Part shown: one piece after another, positions 1 through 8,701 of the stretch
Position numbering within the stretch: the stretch's first letter is position 1
Layout of the letters: each line of letters starts with the position of its first letter
NCBI GenBank assembly: GCA_021498095.1
Contig: JAIZWK010000001.1
Coordinates: 1,413,666 to 1,477,665 of the forward strand
Direction: 5' to 3'
Length of the DNA stretch: 64,000 bases
Source: Candidatus Harpocratesius repetitus
GTDB taxonomy: Archaea > Asgardarchaeota > Lokiarchaeia > Sigyniarchaeales > Promethearchaeaceae
Position numbers and translations under genes: made by a program
The notes under the pieces: generated by a model
What the model was told of the DNA's origin: nothing
Database searches by the model: none
The model's input: the letters and a program-made list of their open reading frames with translations, nothing else

Positions 1-372
1 TTTTAGATGATTAGAAATTACACATTGTAAATCCATAGTATTAATATCACCTTGAATCAGAGTAATTTTCTGTTCTAATTGCAAAGAATGTATATTTTCT
101 CTACAAATTTCTAAAGCTTCTGGATCAATATCAATTCCTATAACTTTATGTGCTCCAAGTAGGGCAGCTGCGATTGTCAAATTTCCTCCTCCGCATCCCA
201 AATCTATAACGATCTTATCTTGAAGATCATTCTGTTCAAAGGCGATGTGAAAGAAGATGTCTGCTGTTGCTATTGCATCTGTAAAATATTGTTCATATTG
301 CAACTTAGGTGATTCAAAAGTCTTTAAACTTTGAATAATATTGATCAGTTCAGATTTTTTCAAATGCATCAT
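1..372 (-). CDS. METTL5-like RNA N6-adenosine methyltransferase (3' part outside window)
   Basis: This is the N-terminal 124 residues of a Rossmann-fold SAM-dependent methyltransferase; the C-terminus with the expected NPPF catalytic motif lies beyond base 1. Residues 19-31 read [13 protein letters not shown], the signature preceding the fold in COG2263/METTL5 proteins (compare human PKLLLEQYPT), and residues 57-63 are the SAM-binding DLGCGGG, followed by an acidic DIDPEAL motif. METTL5 methylates a small-subunit rRNA adenosine in eukaryotes; the archaeal relatives are presumed to act on rRNA. The start could be either of two adjacent ATG codons (372 or 369). It is transcribed divergently from csl4 with about 75 bp between them. 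Confidence 0.85.
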   Translation of the reverse strand, partial: MMHLKKSELINIIQSLKTFESPKLQYEQYFTDAIATADIFFHIAFEQNDLQDKIVIDLGCGGGNLTIAAALLGAHKVIGIDIDPEALEICRENIHSLQLEQKITLIQGDINTMDLQCVISNHLK

Positions 373-448
373 ATATTCTGAGAATTCCCGCTAAATTGTA
401 AAGTAAAAAAAGAATCGTTCATTCATTAACTATGCGATTTAAGAAAAA

Positions 449-1078
449 TTGAAAATGTTTAGTGAAGGGCTTATGAATCCACCCAAAAATCAAGAAAATC
501 AGAAGCAATTTGTGTACATTGGCGATGAACTGGGTTTTACTGAAGAATATTTAGGAGATCCTTCCACCACTTACACCGAAAATGGAAAAATCTACGCTGC
601 AATAGCAGGTTATCTTACAGTTGATAAAAAAAACCGACAAATATTCATTGAAGGAAGTTATACAGAACGCCAAAAAATTCCCCAACCAGATGATATAGTA
701 ACTGGTGTTGTTTACTCTATTCGAAAAAACTCTGTGGGTACAAAAATAAATACAATTAATAATTTGGTTGTTGTAGATATGGGTCTGATTGGAAATATTC
801 ATGTCTCAAATGTTTCAAAATCCTACGTAGATAAATTGGACGACATTTTTGATAAAAATGACATTATTCGTGCTAAAATTGTACGACAAGAAGGAAAAGA
901 ATTTCAAATTTCAACTGTAGATCCTTCTTTAGGTGTTATTAAAGCGTTTTGCAAATATTGTGGTCATGAAATGCAAAGAAAAGGAAAAACTCAAGTAATT
1001 TGTCCATTTTGCAGTAATGTCCAGAGAAAAATGATGGCAAATGATTATGGAGACATTGAAGAGATTTTACATTTCTAA
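449..1078 (+). CDS. csl4: Exosome complex RNA-binding subunit Csl4
   Basis: Csl4 is a cap subunit of the archaeal RNA exosome, which binds RNA and recruits DnaG. The 209-residue protein has the expected three parts: an N-terminal domain with the GDELGFTEEY and ENGKIYAAIAG signatures (about residues 25-55), a central S1 RNA-binding domain (about 80-155), and a C-terminal zinc ribbon with CKYC and CPFC pairs (about 167-190). A second in-frame ATG at 473 (MNPPKN) is a plausible alternative start because the conserved domain begins after it. It lies upstream of a small ORF and rpo11 on the same strand, an arrangement seen in other archaea. Confidence 0.92.
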   Translation: MKMFSEGLMNPPKNQENQKQFVYIGDELGFTEEYLGDPSTTYTENGKIYAAIAGYLTVDKKNRQIFIEGSYTERQKIPQPDDIVTGVVYSIRKNSVGTKINTINNLVVVDMGLIGNIHVSNVSKSYVDKLDDIFDKNDIIRAKIVRQEGKEFQISTVDPSLGVIKAFCKYCGHEMQRKGKTQVICPFCSNVQRKMMANDYGDIEEILHF

Positions 1079-1215
1079 AAAATCAGTAATTTCAGTAATT
1101 TTTTCTTTTTCTTTTAAATTAAGCAAACAAAATTCAGATATAATCTTATAATAAATAGATGGAGTATTGTAAAATAAAAAAGAATTATATTGTATCTTAA
1201 AAATAACATTCAGGA

Positions 1216-1458
1216 ATGAACAAAATGGCTCGAACAGGAAAGAAAACAATATTATTACAAATTTCTAATATAGATGAATTAGAAGATATTATAAAATATG
1301 CACAGAAACGGGCAGATAATGCTGGATTACGTTTAACCATTGATTATACTCACGATATTGGTTTAAAATTAATTGTAGCTGGTCCTCGGGATAAGATTCA
1401 ATTATATGAACATCAAATACGTGATGCATTGCGTGAAGATGAGGAAGAAATGAATTAA
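1216..1458 (+). CDS. Small conserved-looking protein between csl4 and rpo11
   Basis: An 80-residue protein of unknown function. It starts MNKMARTGKK and shows an alternating pattern: a short beta strand (TILLQIS), a helix (DELEDIIKYAQKRADNAG), another strand pair (LRLTIDYT, LKLIVAG) and a C-terminal helix ending in acidic residues. This beta-alpha-beta-beta-alpha order suggests a small single-domain fold, possibly nucleic-acid or protein binding, but I do not recognise the family. Starts at 1216 or 1225 are both possible. The same-strand position between csl4 and rpo11 suggests a link to RNA metabolism, but the opposite-strand gene at 1498-1917 separates it from rpo11, so co-transcription is unlikely. 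Confidence 0.6.
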   Translation: MNKMARTGKKTILLQISNIDELEDIIKYAQKRADNAGLRLTIDYTHDIGLKLIVAGPRDKIQLYEHQIRDALREDEEEMN

Positions 1459-1497
1459 GAAATTTAAATCTCCTTTTCTTAATGTTATGCTTTTTTT

Positions 1498-1917
1498 TCA
1501 TTTTAAAGGAGAATTGCAATTTTTACAAAATTTTGCACCAATTTGATTGGATTCTCCACAATACGAACAAATTAATTCTATTTTTGAATCAAAATTATCT
1601 GATAAATTTATATTTTGGGTAGGATTTTCATTCAAATCATCTTCATAAGCAGGATCATATTTAGTTGCTAATTCAATCTTTGAAAAGGAAGAGAACAGCT
1701 TAAATTGACCGAATGCTAGAAGTATCATTCCGATTACTAATAAAATAAAAGCGAGAATAAAGAAAGGAAATATTAGGAAAACATTATGAGTAAATACAGG
1801 AATTAAAACGCTGCTAAAAAACATTAATATTCCTGTTATAAGCATAATTATTCCCACAATTACTTTAGAAGATAACTTTGCAGTTGAATTTTGATTTGGA
1901 AATCGCGAAAATAACAT
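1498..1917 (-). CDS. Two-TM membrane protein with C-terminal zinc ribbon
   Basis: A 139-residue protein with two hydrophobic segments (about residues 18-40 and 48-70, rich in I, L and F), a polar linker, and a C-terminal zinc ribbon (CSYCGESNQIGAKFCKNC, about residues 114-132). Small membrane proteins with a terminal double-CxxC ribbon are frequent in Asgard and other archaea; their role is generally unknown. The gene is convergent with the small ORF at 1216-1458 and divergent from rpo11, whose ATG is only 78 bp away. No specific function can be assigned. Confidence 0.6.
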   Translation of the reverse strand: MLFSRFPNQNSTAKLSSKVIVGIIMLITGILMFFSSVLIPVFTHNVFLIFPFFILAFILLVIGMILLAFGQFKLFSSFSKIELATKYDPAYEDDLNENPTQNINLSDNFDSKIELICSYCGESNQIGAKFCKNCNSPLK

Positions 1918-1994
1918 GCTATTATAGAATTATTTTGTATTCAAAAATTTTTTTTGAAATGGTTCCTTTTTTGAATTGTTGGTGTCACAAATTC

Positions 1995-2438
1995 ATGGTA
2001 GGAAAAAAAAAGTCGATTGATGAAGAATTAGACGAAGAATTTTTAGAGGAAGATATTGACTCAGATTTAGATTCAGATATTCCTTCAGAGAAATCCAAAG
2101 ATGAATTAGCCGAAATGCTCTCATCACAATTGGAAGAAGAGATTTCCCAACAAGATTACAAATACTTAAAACTTTATATTGAGCAAGAAAGTAAATTTGA
2201 ATATTATGTCACAGTGGAACATCAATCTCATGGATTTATGAACTATTTAGTCTCTAAAGTGCTAAAATGTGCAGGTGTTGAATTTGCTGCATATAAACTA
2301 ACAAGTTTAGATCCTGCTAAATTATATATTCGGATTGATCCTTCACGAGATATTAAAACAATATTAAAAGAAGCATTAGTTAAGATGAAAACTGAATGGA
2401 AAGGCATGAAAAATGCCGTTGCTGCCATGAAATTATAA
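1995..2438 (+). CDS. rpo11: DNA-directed RNA polymerase subunit Rpo11 (RpoL) with acidic N-terminal extension
   Basis: Rpo11 pairs with Rpo3 in the RNA polymerase assembly platform, like eukaryotic Rpb11. The C-terminal 95 residues contain the family signature: HGFMNYLVSKVL, then GVEFAAYKL, then LYIRIDPSRD and KTILKEAL. The first 50 residues are an extension not present in typical 90-residue archaeal RpoL; it is strongly acidic (runs of D and E such as DEELDEEFLEEDIDSDLDSD). The ATG at 1995 (MVGKKKSID) is chosen because the longer frame from 1878 overlaps the start of the opposite gene and adds an unlikely hydrophobic leader. The last codons are duplicated downstream as a tandem repeat. Confidence 0.88.
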   Translation: MVGKKKSIDEELDEEFLEEDIDSDLDSDIPSEKSKDELAEMLSSQLEEEISQQDYKYLKLYIEQESKFEYYVTVEHQSHGFMNYLVSKVLKCAGVEFAAYKLTSLDPAKLYIRIDPSRDIKTILKEALVKMKTEWKGMKNAVAAMKL

Positions 2439-2516
2439 GTTTTTTTCATGAAAAAATGCCGTTGCTACCATAAGTTTTTTTCATGAAAAAATGCCGTTGC
2501 TACCATAAGTTTTTTT
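2405..2516 (+). repeat. Tandem repeat derived from the 3' end of rpo11 (about 2.7 copies, 35-bp unit)
   Basis: Two exact 35-bp copies (2447-2481 and 2482-2516) follow a diverged first copy (2405-2446) that includes the last codons and stop of rpo11. Each unit contains CATGAAAAAATGCCGTTGCT followed by ACCATAAG and a run of seven T. The T-runs could serve as archaeal transcription terminators, giving three in series. The origin is evidently a local duplication of the gene end by replication slippage. Confidence 0.9.
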
Positions 2517-2528
2517 CATTAACCTTTA

Positions 2529-2555
2529 TTTATTGTATTTATTGTATTTATTGTA
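2529..2555 (+). repeat. Three tandem copies of a 9-bp unit upstream of the RNase III-like gene
   Basis: The unit TTTATTGTA is repeated three times and ends 6 bp before the ATG at 2562. It is AT-rich and overlaps the region where a promoter or leader would lie, so copy-number change could alter expression. No function is proven. Confidence 0.85.
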
Positions 2556-2561
2556 TTTACA

Positions 2562-3083
2562 ATGCCTGATATAAAGGAAGATATTAATAAAATAAACGAA
2601 GAACTAAAAAAAGAAATAAACGAACAATTTTCTCTCAAAGGGAAATTAGCTGCTTTAATTCATGATATGGGAATAAAAGGTTTCAAAGATATAGGTATAA
2701 ATAAACAATTAGCAAAATTTGGAGATGCGATTACCAATACAATTTATTCAATGGCAAAATCTGCTGTAATTCATCAATTTACTCAACGAAAAGTAAACCG
2801 AACTGTTTTATCTCATGCATTAAAGAATGCACAAATGAAACCCTTTGCAAAAACACGCTCTGATGCTCATGCCATGGCAGATAGTGCAGAAGCATTTATT
2901 GGATATGTTTTCTGTGCGGAAGGTTGGAATTTGGAAAAAATGGCAACTCAACTATATAATTCTCTAAAAAATTATAATCTGTATGAGCAAGTTGAAGAAA
3001 CTCAGGCAGCTATTGAAGGTTTCACAAAATTGCTCGAAAATATTAAAGAATACCTTGAATATAAATATAGATGGGAATCTTGA
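2562..3083 (+). CDS. Archaeal ribonuclease III family protein
   Basis: A 173-residue all-helical protein resembling the archaeal RNase III-like family (PF11469 type). The match is in the segment LAKFGDAITNTIYSMAKS (about residues 48-65), RKVNRTVLSHAL (about 75-86) and ADSAEAFIGY (about 106-115), where bacterial RNase III carries its acidic catalytic residues (here FGDA and D/E of DSAEA). There is no double-stranded RNA-binding domain. These short proteins are presumed to be structure-specific RNA nucleases, but substrates are not established. It is followed after 6 bp by the DUF99 gene and probably shares its transcript. Confidence 0.75.
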   Translation: MPDIKEDINKINEELKKEINEQFSLKGKLAALIHDMGIKGFKDIGINKQLAKFGDAITNTIYSMAKSAVIHQFTQRKVNRTVLSHALKNAQMKPFAKTRSDAHAMADSAEAFIGYVFCAEGWNLEKMATQLYNSLKNYNLYEQVEETQAAIEGFTKLLENIKEYLEYKYRWES

Positions 3084-3089
3084 TTACGT

Positions 3090-3713
3090 GTGAAGCGAAA
3101 AAGCTGCATTTTAGCATTTGATGATGGTAAACATGAAAAATCAGATCTTTTACGCTATCGAAAAAATGAACTAAACCAAAAATCGGTAAAACTCCATAGA
3201 ACAGATCTGATTGGGGTAGTTACTAAAGGATTGCAACTGATGCATGTTTCTAATTCACGAATAACTGTGGATGGAGATGATGCAACCACTCAAATGTTAT
3301 CCATTTTTAAACAGAATCCCTTTCGAAATGAAATTCAAATCATTTTAATAGACTCTCCTACAGTTGCTGGTTTTAATATCCCTGATCCATTTAAAATTTA
3401 TAAAATGATTCAAATCCCTGTTTTATTAATTCCAAGCAATCCTCCTACTCATATAATCGCTGAAGTATTCGAGAATATATTCCCCGATCGAAAAGAAGAT
3501 CTTTCGATTCTAAAAAATTTGCCTCCATTAGAAAAAGTCGAAGTCTCAGTCAATATTTCTCCTACAATCAAGAAAAATGTCTGTTTTCATCCCATTGGTA
3601 TATCAAAAGAAGAAGTGATAGATCTTTTGAATTTTCTCACCCATTATTCTGCAGTTCCTGAACCATTAAGATTGGCTCATTTAATTGCATCTAGATCAAG
3701 AATGGATATATAA
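3090..3713 (+). CDS. DUF99 family protein (endonuclease V-like fold)
   Basis: A 207-residue member of the archaeal DUF99 (UPF0215) family. Recognisable features are the N-terminal acidic strand ILAFDDGKH, the central IILIDSPTVAGFN strand, IPVLLIPSNPP, and the very characteristic C-terminal PEPLRLAHLIASR. The family is distantly related to endonuclease V and the RNase H fold, and a nucleic-acid role is likely but unproven. The start is a GTG 6 bp after the preceding stop. Downstream of its stop is a 125-bp gap before the convergent GTPase gene. Confidence 0.85.
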   Translation: MKRKSCILAFDDGKHEKSDLLRYRKNELNQKSVKLHRTDLIGVVTKGLQLMHVSNSRITVDGDDATTQMLSIFKQNPFRNEIQIILIDSPTVAGFNIPDPFKIYKMIQIPVLLIPSNPPTHIIAEVFENIFPDRKEDLSILKNLPPLEKVEVSVNISPTIKKNVCFHPIGISKEEVIDLLNFLTHYSAVPEPLRLAHLIASRSRMDI

Positions 3714-3838
3714 TTGAAGAATTGATAGAATTGGAAAAAGATCCTAGGTTGTTGAATGATTTTGAGCATGATTTAGAAAATAGAAAAATAAAAAATTATT
3801 CGCTATTGATTCTTAATTCAATCATTTAGCAATTTATA

Positions 3839-4300
3839 TTATTTTAAATGACGTTCTATAATTTGTCGGAGTTTACTCTCGTTCTGTCTATTTATTCCAA
3901 CCATTCCATATGTAGGAACACCTAATGCAGCCTCAATGGCTGTTGGATCCATTCGATCTTCTAAATCTTGTTTATTTGCTATGGCAATGATTTTTGAAGC
4001 TCCTTTATTCAAATGTCGCTCAATTAGATCTTTAGTTAGCATGACATTTCGAGCAGAAGAATCTGTTACTAAAATTGTGAGTTTTGAGCCCCGAATGAAC
4101 TCGTCCCACAAAAATTGAAATCTCTTCTGTCCTGCTAAGTCCCATACACACATATTTCCCAGTGCAGTGGGTACTTTCGAAATCTCTACACCTACAGTTG
4201 GTTTTCGTTCATCTAAGGGATGTTCACTTTTTAAAAGTTTCGTTAAGGTTGTCTTTCCGACGTTAGATTCTCCAATCAAAACAGCTTTAAATGCGTTCAT
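3839..4300 (-). CDS. Arf-family small GTPase
   Basis: A 153-residue Ras-superfamily GTPase. All nucleotide-binding motifs are visible: P-loop GESNVGKTT (about residues 10-18), switch I threonine in KPTVGVE (about 34-40), WDLAGQ (G3, about 53-58) and NKQD (G4, about 107-110). The WDxxGQ form and lack of a prenylation tail place it near the Arf/Arl group; it lacks the N-terminal amphipathic helix and glycine used by eukaryotic Arf for membrane binding. Asgard genomes carry many such GTPases, which are considered eukaryotic-signature proteins; the effector here is unknown. Confidence 0.88.
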   Translation of the reverse strand: MNAFKAVLIGESNVGKTTLTKLLKSEHPLDERKPTVGVEISKVPTALGNMCVWDLAGQKRFQFLWDEFIRGSKLTILVTDSSARNVMLTKDLIERHLNKGASKIIAIANKQDLEDRMDPTAIEAALGVPTYGMVGINRQNESKLRQIIERHLK

Positions 4301-4516
4301 AGTGTTTCACTGGTAGCAATATTTTAGTGTTATGAAGAAAATGATGAACATCCTTATTCAAACGAGATAACACAAGTTTGATATGTTGATAATATGTCGA
4401 TGAGATCATGAGTGCTCCTATTTCTGTGCCTCAATCAATCGTCATTAATCCTTTTTCTATCTGTGATTAGATTTCAACTAATTTCCAGTAGTTAAAAATA
4501 AATTAAAAAAAAAATT

Positions 4517-5314
4517 ATGAAATTTCATATGGAAAAATTACGAATCATTCAAATTACTAAAGAGAATGAAGATCTATTTTATCATTATGTAAACGGACGA
4601 GAAGATGAATTCTTTTTTTATATTCTCGATTTTAAGCAGTACCCAGAAAAGACGCAATTATTTGTTGCAATTGATCAGCAAAAAATTATTCATGGGATTT
4701 ATATTATTTGGCGGAATCAAACGATTCAAATACGGGGATCTTTAGAAGGAGCAATGATATTTCTCAAATTTTTAGATAAGCAATCTATTTCTATAAAGGA
4801 AATAACTGGAACTCTTAATCACAAAGCTCTTTTGGAAGAAAAGTATACACATTATGAAAATAAGTTTCACATGTATCGTATGACTTTAGAAAAAGGAGAA
4901 GAAGAGTTATTTGAGCAATATTCGTATGAAATCCTGCCTGCTGGAAGTGAAGAAATAATAGCGGGATTTTTACGGAAAGTAGATCCAAAATTCTGGGGTA
5001 CATACCAAGCAACTGATATAATTATGGATAATGCGCATCTTTATTTAGCAATTAGAAAAAATGAACAGATAATTTCTCTGGCAGGATTATGGATTGATGA
5101 AAAAATTGGAATAATAAGTGTTGTTGGCACAGATCCACAATTTCGAAATCAAGGTTATGCTACTTCCATCGTTTCAAGTGGAGTTAAGTATTTATTAGAA
5201 AAAACCAAAAAAATTTTAATTCACGTAAGAGTGAAGAATACACCAGCTGTAAAAATATATAAAAAAGTTGGATACCGTCCCAAGTACGAGTATCTGGTCA
5301 TGAAATTAAAATAA
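4517..5314 (+). CDS. GNAT family N-acetyltransferase
   Basis: A 265-residue protein whose C-terminal half is a GNAT acetyltransferase domain: the acetyl-CoA pyrophosphate-binding motif appears as DPQFRNQGYATSIV (about residues 200-213), followed by the NTPAVKIYKKVGYRP motif near the end. The N-terminal half is a second, degenerate GNAT-like lobe without a clear CoA loop, a layout seen in several two-lobed acetyltransferases. The substrate (amino acid, antibiotic or protein) cannot be inferred. It stands alone; the next gene is convergent and 13 bp away. Confidence 0.8.
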   Translation: MKFHMEKLRIIQITKENEDLFYHYVNGREDEFFFYILDFKQYPEKTQLFVAIDQQKIIHGIYIIWRNQTIQIRGSLEGAMIFLKFLDKQSISIKEITGTLNHKALLEEKYTHYENKFHMYRMTLEKGEEELFEQYSYEILPAGSEEIIAGFLRKVDPKFWGTYQATDIIMDNAHLYLAIRKNEQIISLAGLWIDEKIGIISVVGTDPQFRNQGYATSIVSSGVKYLLEKTKKILIHVRVKNTPAVKIYKKVGYRPKYEYLVMKLK

Positions 5315-5327
5315 TGAAATTTTTTTT

Positions 5328-5969
5328 TTAACCAATAGAAGGATCTTCAGAAAAGACTACTAAGCTTTCTTTATCATTTCCCTTGATCATTACAGCTCCA
5401 GTTAATCGAATCTTTTCTCCAGGAAGATCAGTAATATCTTCATCTTCAAAACCGTTTAATGGTTTTGCATAAATTATCAAACGAAGTGCATTTTCTTCAA
5501 GTTGTGGTAAACTGTTGACATTATCATCATCTTCCGCTGATTGCTTTTCCTCTTGTTCTTTGGATGTTTCAGCCAGATCAATTTGGAAATAGGGTTTTCC
5601 TTCTAAATTAGAAGGGGAAATTTCCATTTTTACAAACATATATTGAATTTCTTCAATAAAATCATTTTCTTCATCTTCATCACTATCATCTTCTTCATCA
5701 ATATCATCTTCTTCATCATCTCCTTTAACATAATCACTATTTTCTTCATCTTGGTTTCCGAATTCTTCATCTCCCTCTTCACTGGAGACATATTGTAGAA
5801 TATTCAATCCATATATTGTTTCTGTATCCATACCTACAATTAAATCGATTTCAAACTCATCGTCATCATAAAATGCTAACAACAATCCTACTTCTTCATT
5901 GAATTTATCTGAGAAATAATTGAAGAAAGCTTCAGATTCTTTACGTTCATTTTCAAACATTGTTTTCAC
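5328..5969 (-). CDS. Highly acidic hypothetical protein
   Basis: A 213-residue protein with a low-complexity acidic centre (about residues 72-106, almost entirely D and E), flanked by ordered-looking segments FFNYFSDKFNEEVGLLLAFYDDDEF at the N-terminus (here broken over residues 17-41) and IRLTGAVMIKGND near the C-terminus. I do not recognise the family. The acidic stretch may be a disordered linker or a histone- or metal-binding segment. It is convergent with the GNAT gene and divergent from the MFS transporter. Confidence 0.6.
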   Translation of the reverse strand: MKTMFENERKESEAFFNYFSDKFNEEVGLLLAFYDDDEFEIDLIVGMDTETIYGLNILQYVSSEEGDEEFGNQDEENSDYVKGDDEEDDIDEEDDSDEDEENDFIEEIQYMFVKMEISPSNLEGKPYFQIDLAETSKEQEEKQSAEDDDNVNSLPQLEENALRLIIYAKPLNGFEDEDITDLPGEKIRLTGAVMIKGNDKESLVVFSEDPSIG

Positions 5970-6114
5970 TTAGCGGAAAAAATTCTCTCTTATCTTTTTC
6001 AAATCGGCTCTGAATAAAAAGGATCTGCTTGTTAAGCTGAAATAGGAATTATTTCATTTTTAATTTCCTAACATTTAATTATAAAATTATATTTCCCGCA
6101 CTTGCTGCAAAAAA

Positions 6115-7464
6115 ATGTCATTAACACAATTGAAGCAAAGTAAATCAAGAACAATTTGGAATAATTTGAACTATAACGTTAAAATTATTTTAATATTCAC
6201 CTTGTGCCAATCAATAGGTAGAGGTATTTGGATGGGAAACGTGCTATCTAGTTATATTTATATTATTGCAGGGAATTCAAATGAATTACTGGGTTGGACA
6301 TCAGGTGCAACAGGAATAATGATGACAATTGTCGTTTTTCCTGCAGGTGCTTTAGCTGATCGGTTCCGGAGAGATTGGATGTTATTCATTGCAGGAGGTA
6401 TTGGAATTATTGGAATGATAATTTTATTTTTTGCAGATAATCTACAATTAGTTATCATTGCATTATTATTTTGGGGGCTTTATCAAGGAGTAACAAGACC
6501 TGCTTTGGAATCTTTATTTGCAGATTCTGTTCCTTCGGGAAATCGATCTCGTATATATTCCATCCGCCAATTTATACAACAATTCGGAATGATGGTCGGT
6601 CCTATGGTGAACATTATTTTATTTTCTTTCTTTGGAGATGAATGGCATTTACCTATATTAAAGAAAGTAATGGGTGTAGGGATTATTTTTTCCATAGGTT
6701 CTCTTGTTCTGATGTTTTTCTTTAGCGATCACAAATCATTGGGTGCAAAAAGCGATGCTATTGTTAATAGAGAAAAAATCGTACAAGATCATTCAGAGAA
6801 TAAATTAAATGTCTCTAACAATTCGGTTATTCATTCAAAATCTTCAAATATCAATGCCAATCCCCTATTGAAACGTAAATTTGCCCCAATTCGCATTAAA
6901 AAGAAAGCAATTCCTTATATTTTAGTGTCTTCAAATATTCTAATAGGTTTAGGAGCAGGTATGACTGTAAAATTCTTCCCTATCTTTTTTATGGAAATTT
7001 ATGGAATGAAACCTGTTCTTGTACAAGGAATTATGGGAATAACCTTTTTAACTACGGGAATCTTAGGTTTAATCGCACAGCATTATTCGCGCGCCAAAGG
7101 ACGTGCCCAAATGATTTTTGCTGTGCAATTCTTAGCCACACTATGTTTAATTGCAATCGCCTTTTACCCTCCTGAAATATTATTGATAATTATTTTTATT
7201 GCTCGAGGTTCGTTAATGAATGCAGCTCAACCACTAAGTCGATCAATTTTGATGGATATTGTTCCAAAAAAGAAACGCGGCAAGTGGAATTCAGTGGAGG
7301 CATTAGCATGGGGTTTATTTTGGAACGCTTCGGCAGTTGTGGGAGGATATTTAATTGGATCGGGCAATAACTTTCAGCTTAATTTTTTAGTTACCGCAGG
7401 AATATACGTTCTCAGTTCATTGCCGCTTTTAACACTATTTCATGCTGTAAATAGAGAATTATAG
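6115..7464 (+). CDS. Major facilitator superfamily transporter
   Basis: A 449-residue integral membrane protein with about twelve hydrophobic segments in two six-helix halves separated by a charged loop (about residues 205-265). The MFS loop 2-3 signature appears as GALADRFRRD (about residues 79-88). A related acidic/basic loop, KKKRGKWNS, lies in the second half (about 382-390). The family includes drug and sugar exporters; the substrate is not predictable. Short imperfect repeats of ATAGAGAA follow the stop codon. Confidence 0.85.
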   Translation: MSLTQLKQSKSRTIWNNLNYNVKIILIFTLCQSIGRGIWMGNVLSSYIYIIAGNSNELLGWTSGATGIMMTIVVFPAGALADRFRRDWMLFIAGGIGIIGMIILFFADNLQLVIIALLFWGLYQGVTRPALESLFADSVPSGNRSRIYSIRQFIQQFGMMVGPMVNIILFSFFGDEWHLPILKKVMGVGIIFSIGSLVLMFFFSDHKSLGAKSDAIVNREKIVQDHSENKLNVSNNSVIHSKSSNINANPLLKRKFAPIRIKKKAIPYILVSSNILIGLGAGMTVKFFPIFFMEIYGMKPVLVQGIMGITFLTTGILGLIAQHYSRAKGRAQMIFAVQFLATLCLIAIAFYPPEILLIIIFIARGSLMNAAQPLSRSILMDIVPKKKRGKWNSVEALAWGLFWNASAVVGGYLIGSGNNFQLNFLVTAGIYVLSSLPLLTLFHAVNREL

Positions 7465-7546
7465 GGCGCTTTTGAGTATTATAGAGAACTTTAAAAAAAA
7501 AATAGAGAACTATATAAAAAATAGAAAAACATGATATTTGCGTTAT

Positions 7547-8344
7547 TTATGAATATCTGGAAGGCCGTGGTTGATAGCGGAAGATGGCAGACAATATCAT
7601 GAAAAATCCTTCGAAAACTAAGATTATTCCCGACAACCAGTAAAAGCTGGCGGTTACACCCAACATTAATTTCAAAACAGCAATCCACATTGGTACTTCA
7701 GATACATGATAATGGTTCACTAAATATCGCAAAATGAAGAAATCTATTAGTAATGCACCCCAAGCAAGATAATAATATATTAATTCTCCAATTTCTGGGT
7801 GTATGTAAGGATTTTCCATTATTAATATTATAAAACCTAAACCAGAGGCAAATTTATTTGCAAATGAATGCAAGATTTCCCTAAATGTTTTATTATATCT
7901 CCAAGCAAAAACAGCTCGATCAGTTAAAGCAATAATCATTACCAATAAACCCTTCACCATTAAATAAAATCCAACAAGATTTCCAAATATTGTTCCTAAT
8001 AATCCAAAAAACAAAAAGTCGATGCTATAATTTGCTAAATCTCTTTGCATTATTTTCTTGGATGCATAAAATATATCATATATAACTAAAATTACACCAA
8101 CAGCCACTGGAATAAGATCTCCAACTAGAACTCTTGGAAAATCGGTTATTGTATCTTTTTGCGGGAGTAAACGTAACAAAACAACAAGAAGAATAATGAG
8201 TGTGTGAATTGTAGCAAGTGTGATGGTTGCCAAATTCATACGGGCAAAATATGTGTATTTTTGCCCCAAAAATGGTGGATTTTCTTGTGCTATAAAGCGG
8301 GAATTACGTCTGTGCCTAAAAAATGGTGCATTGGGATCTGACAT
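7547..8344 (-). CDS. Multi-pass membrane protein of unknown function
   Basis: A 265-residue protein with about seven hydrophobic segments after a polar N-terminus rich in R, F and P (first 35 residues). The C-terminus is basic (RYQPRPSRYS), suggesting a cytoplasmic tail. No conserved motif of a known transporter or enzyme is visible. The gene stands alone, convergent with the MFS transporter. Confidence 0.6.
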   Translation of the reverse strand: MSDPNAPFFRHRRNSRFIAQENPPFLGQKYTYFARMNLATITLATIHTLIILLVVLLRLLPQKDTITDFPRVLVGDLIPVAVGVILVIYDIFYASKKIMQRDLANYSIDFLFFGLLGTIFGNLVGFYLMVKGLLVMIIALTDRAVFAWRYNKTFREILHSFANKFASGLGFIILIMENPYIHPEIGELIYYYLAWGALLIDFFILRYLVNHYHVSEVPMWIAVLKLMLGVTASFYWLSGIILVFEGFFMILSAIFRYQPRPSRYS

Positions 8345-8701
8345 GATTCAAATTTAACCTCAGCACATAATTAGTGGGGTAGATAATAAGGTTCTTTATT
8401 TGCATTTTATGTTAATAATTAAGTCAATTTTTAAATTTTAAATGAGATATAAGAGCCTTTGTCAACATTTGATAGATTAATAAAAAAATAAAAAGCATGC
8501 ATAATTTACGCATTTACCAACATTTCATCCAAATTTGAAATTTGTCGATCAAAAATTTAGAACTTTTTTTATCAAATCCTACTAAAATTTGATTAAAAAT
8601 AGTCAAAAATCAACCCATAATTATATTTTCTAAGGTTCATCTTTGCCGACTGAAATAATTCTTGGATAAGTTTGATTATTGTCGGAAAATGAAAGATTAA
8701 A
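8345..8701. other. Intergenic region, 357 bp, no gene seen
   Basis: Very AT-rich spacer between two divergently transcribed genes. It must hold promoters for both. I see no open frame of note, no RNA gene and no convincing repeat. Confidence 0.6.

Noticed and set aside
2405..2516. 35-bp direct repeats as a CRISPR array
   Set aside because: The copies are immediately adjacent with no spacers and derive from the rpo11 gene end.
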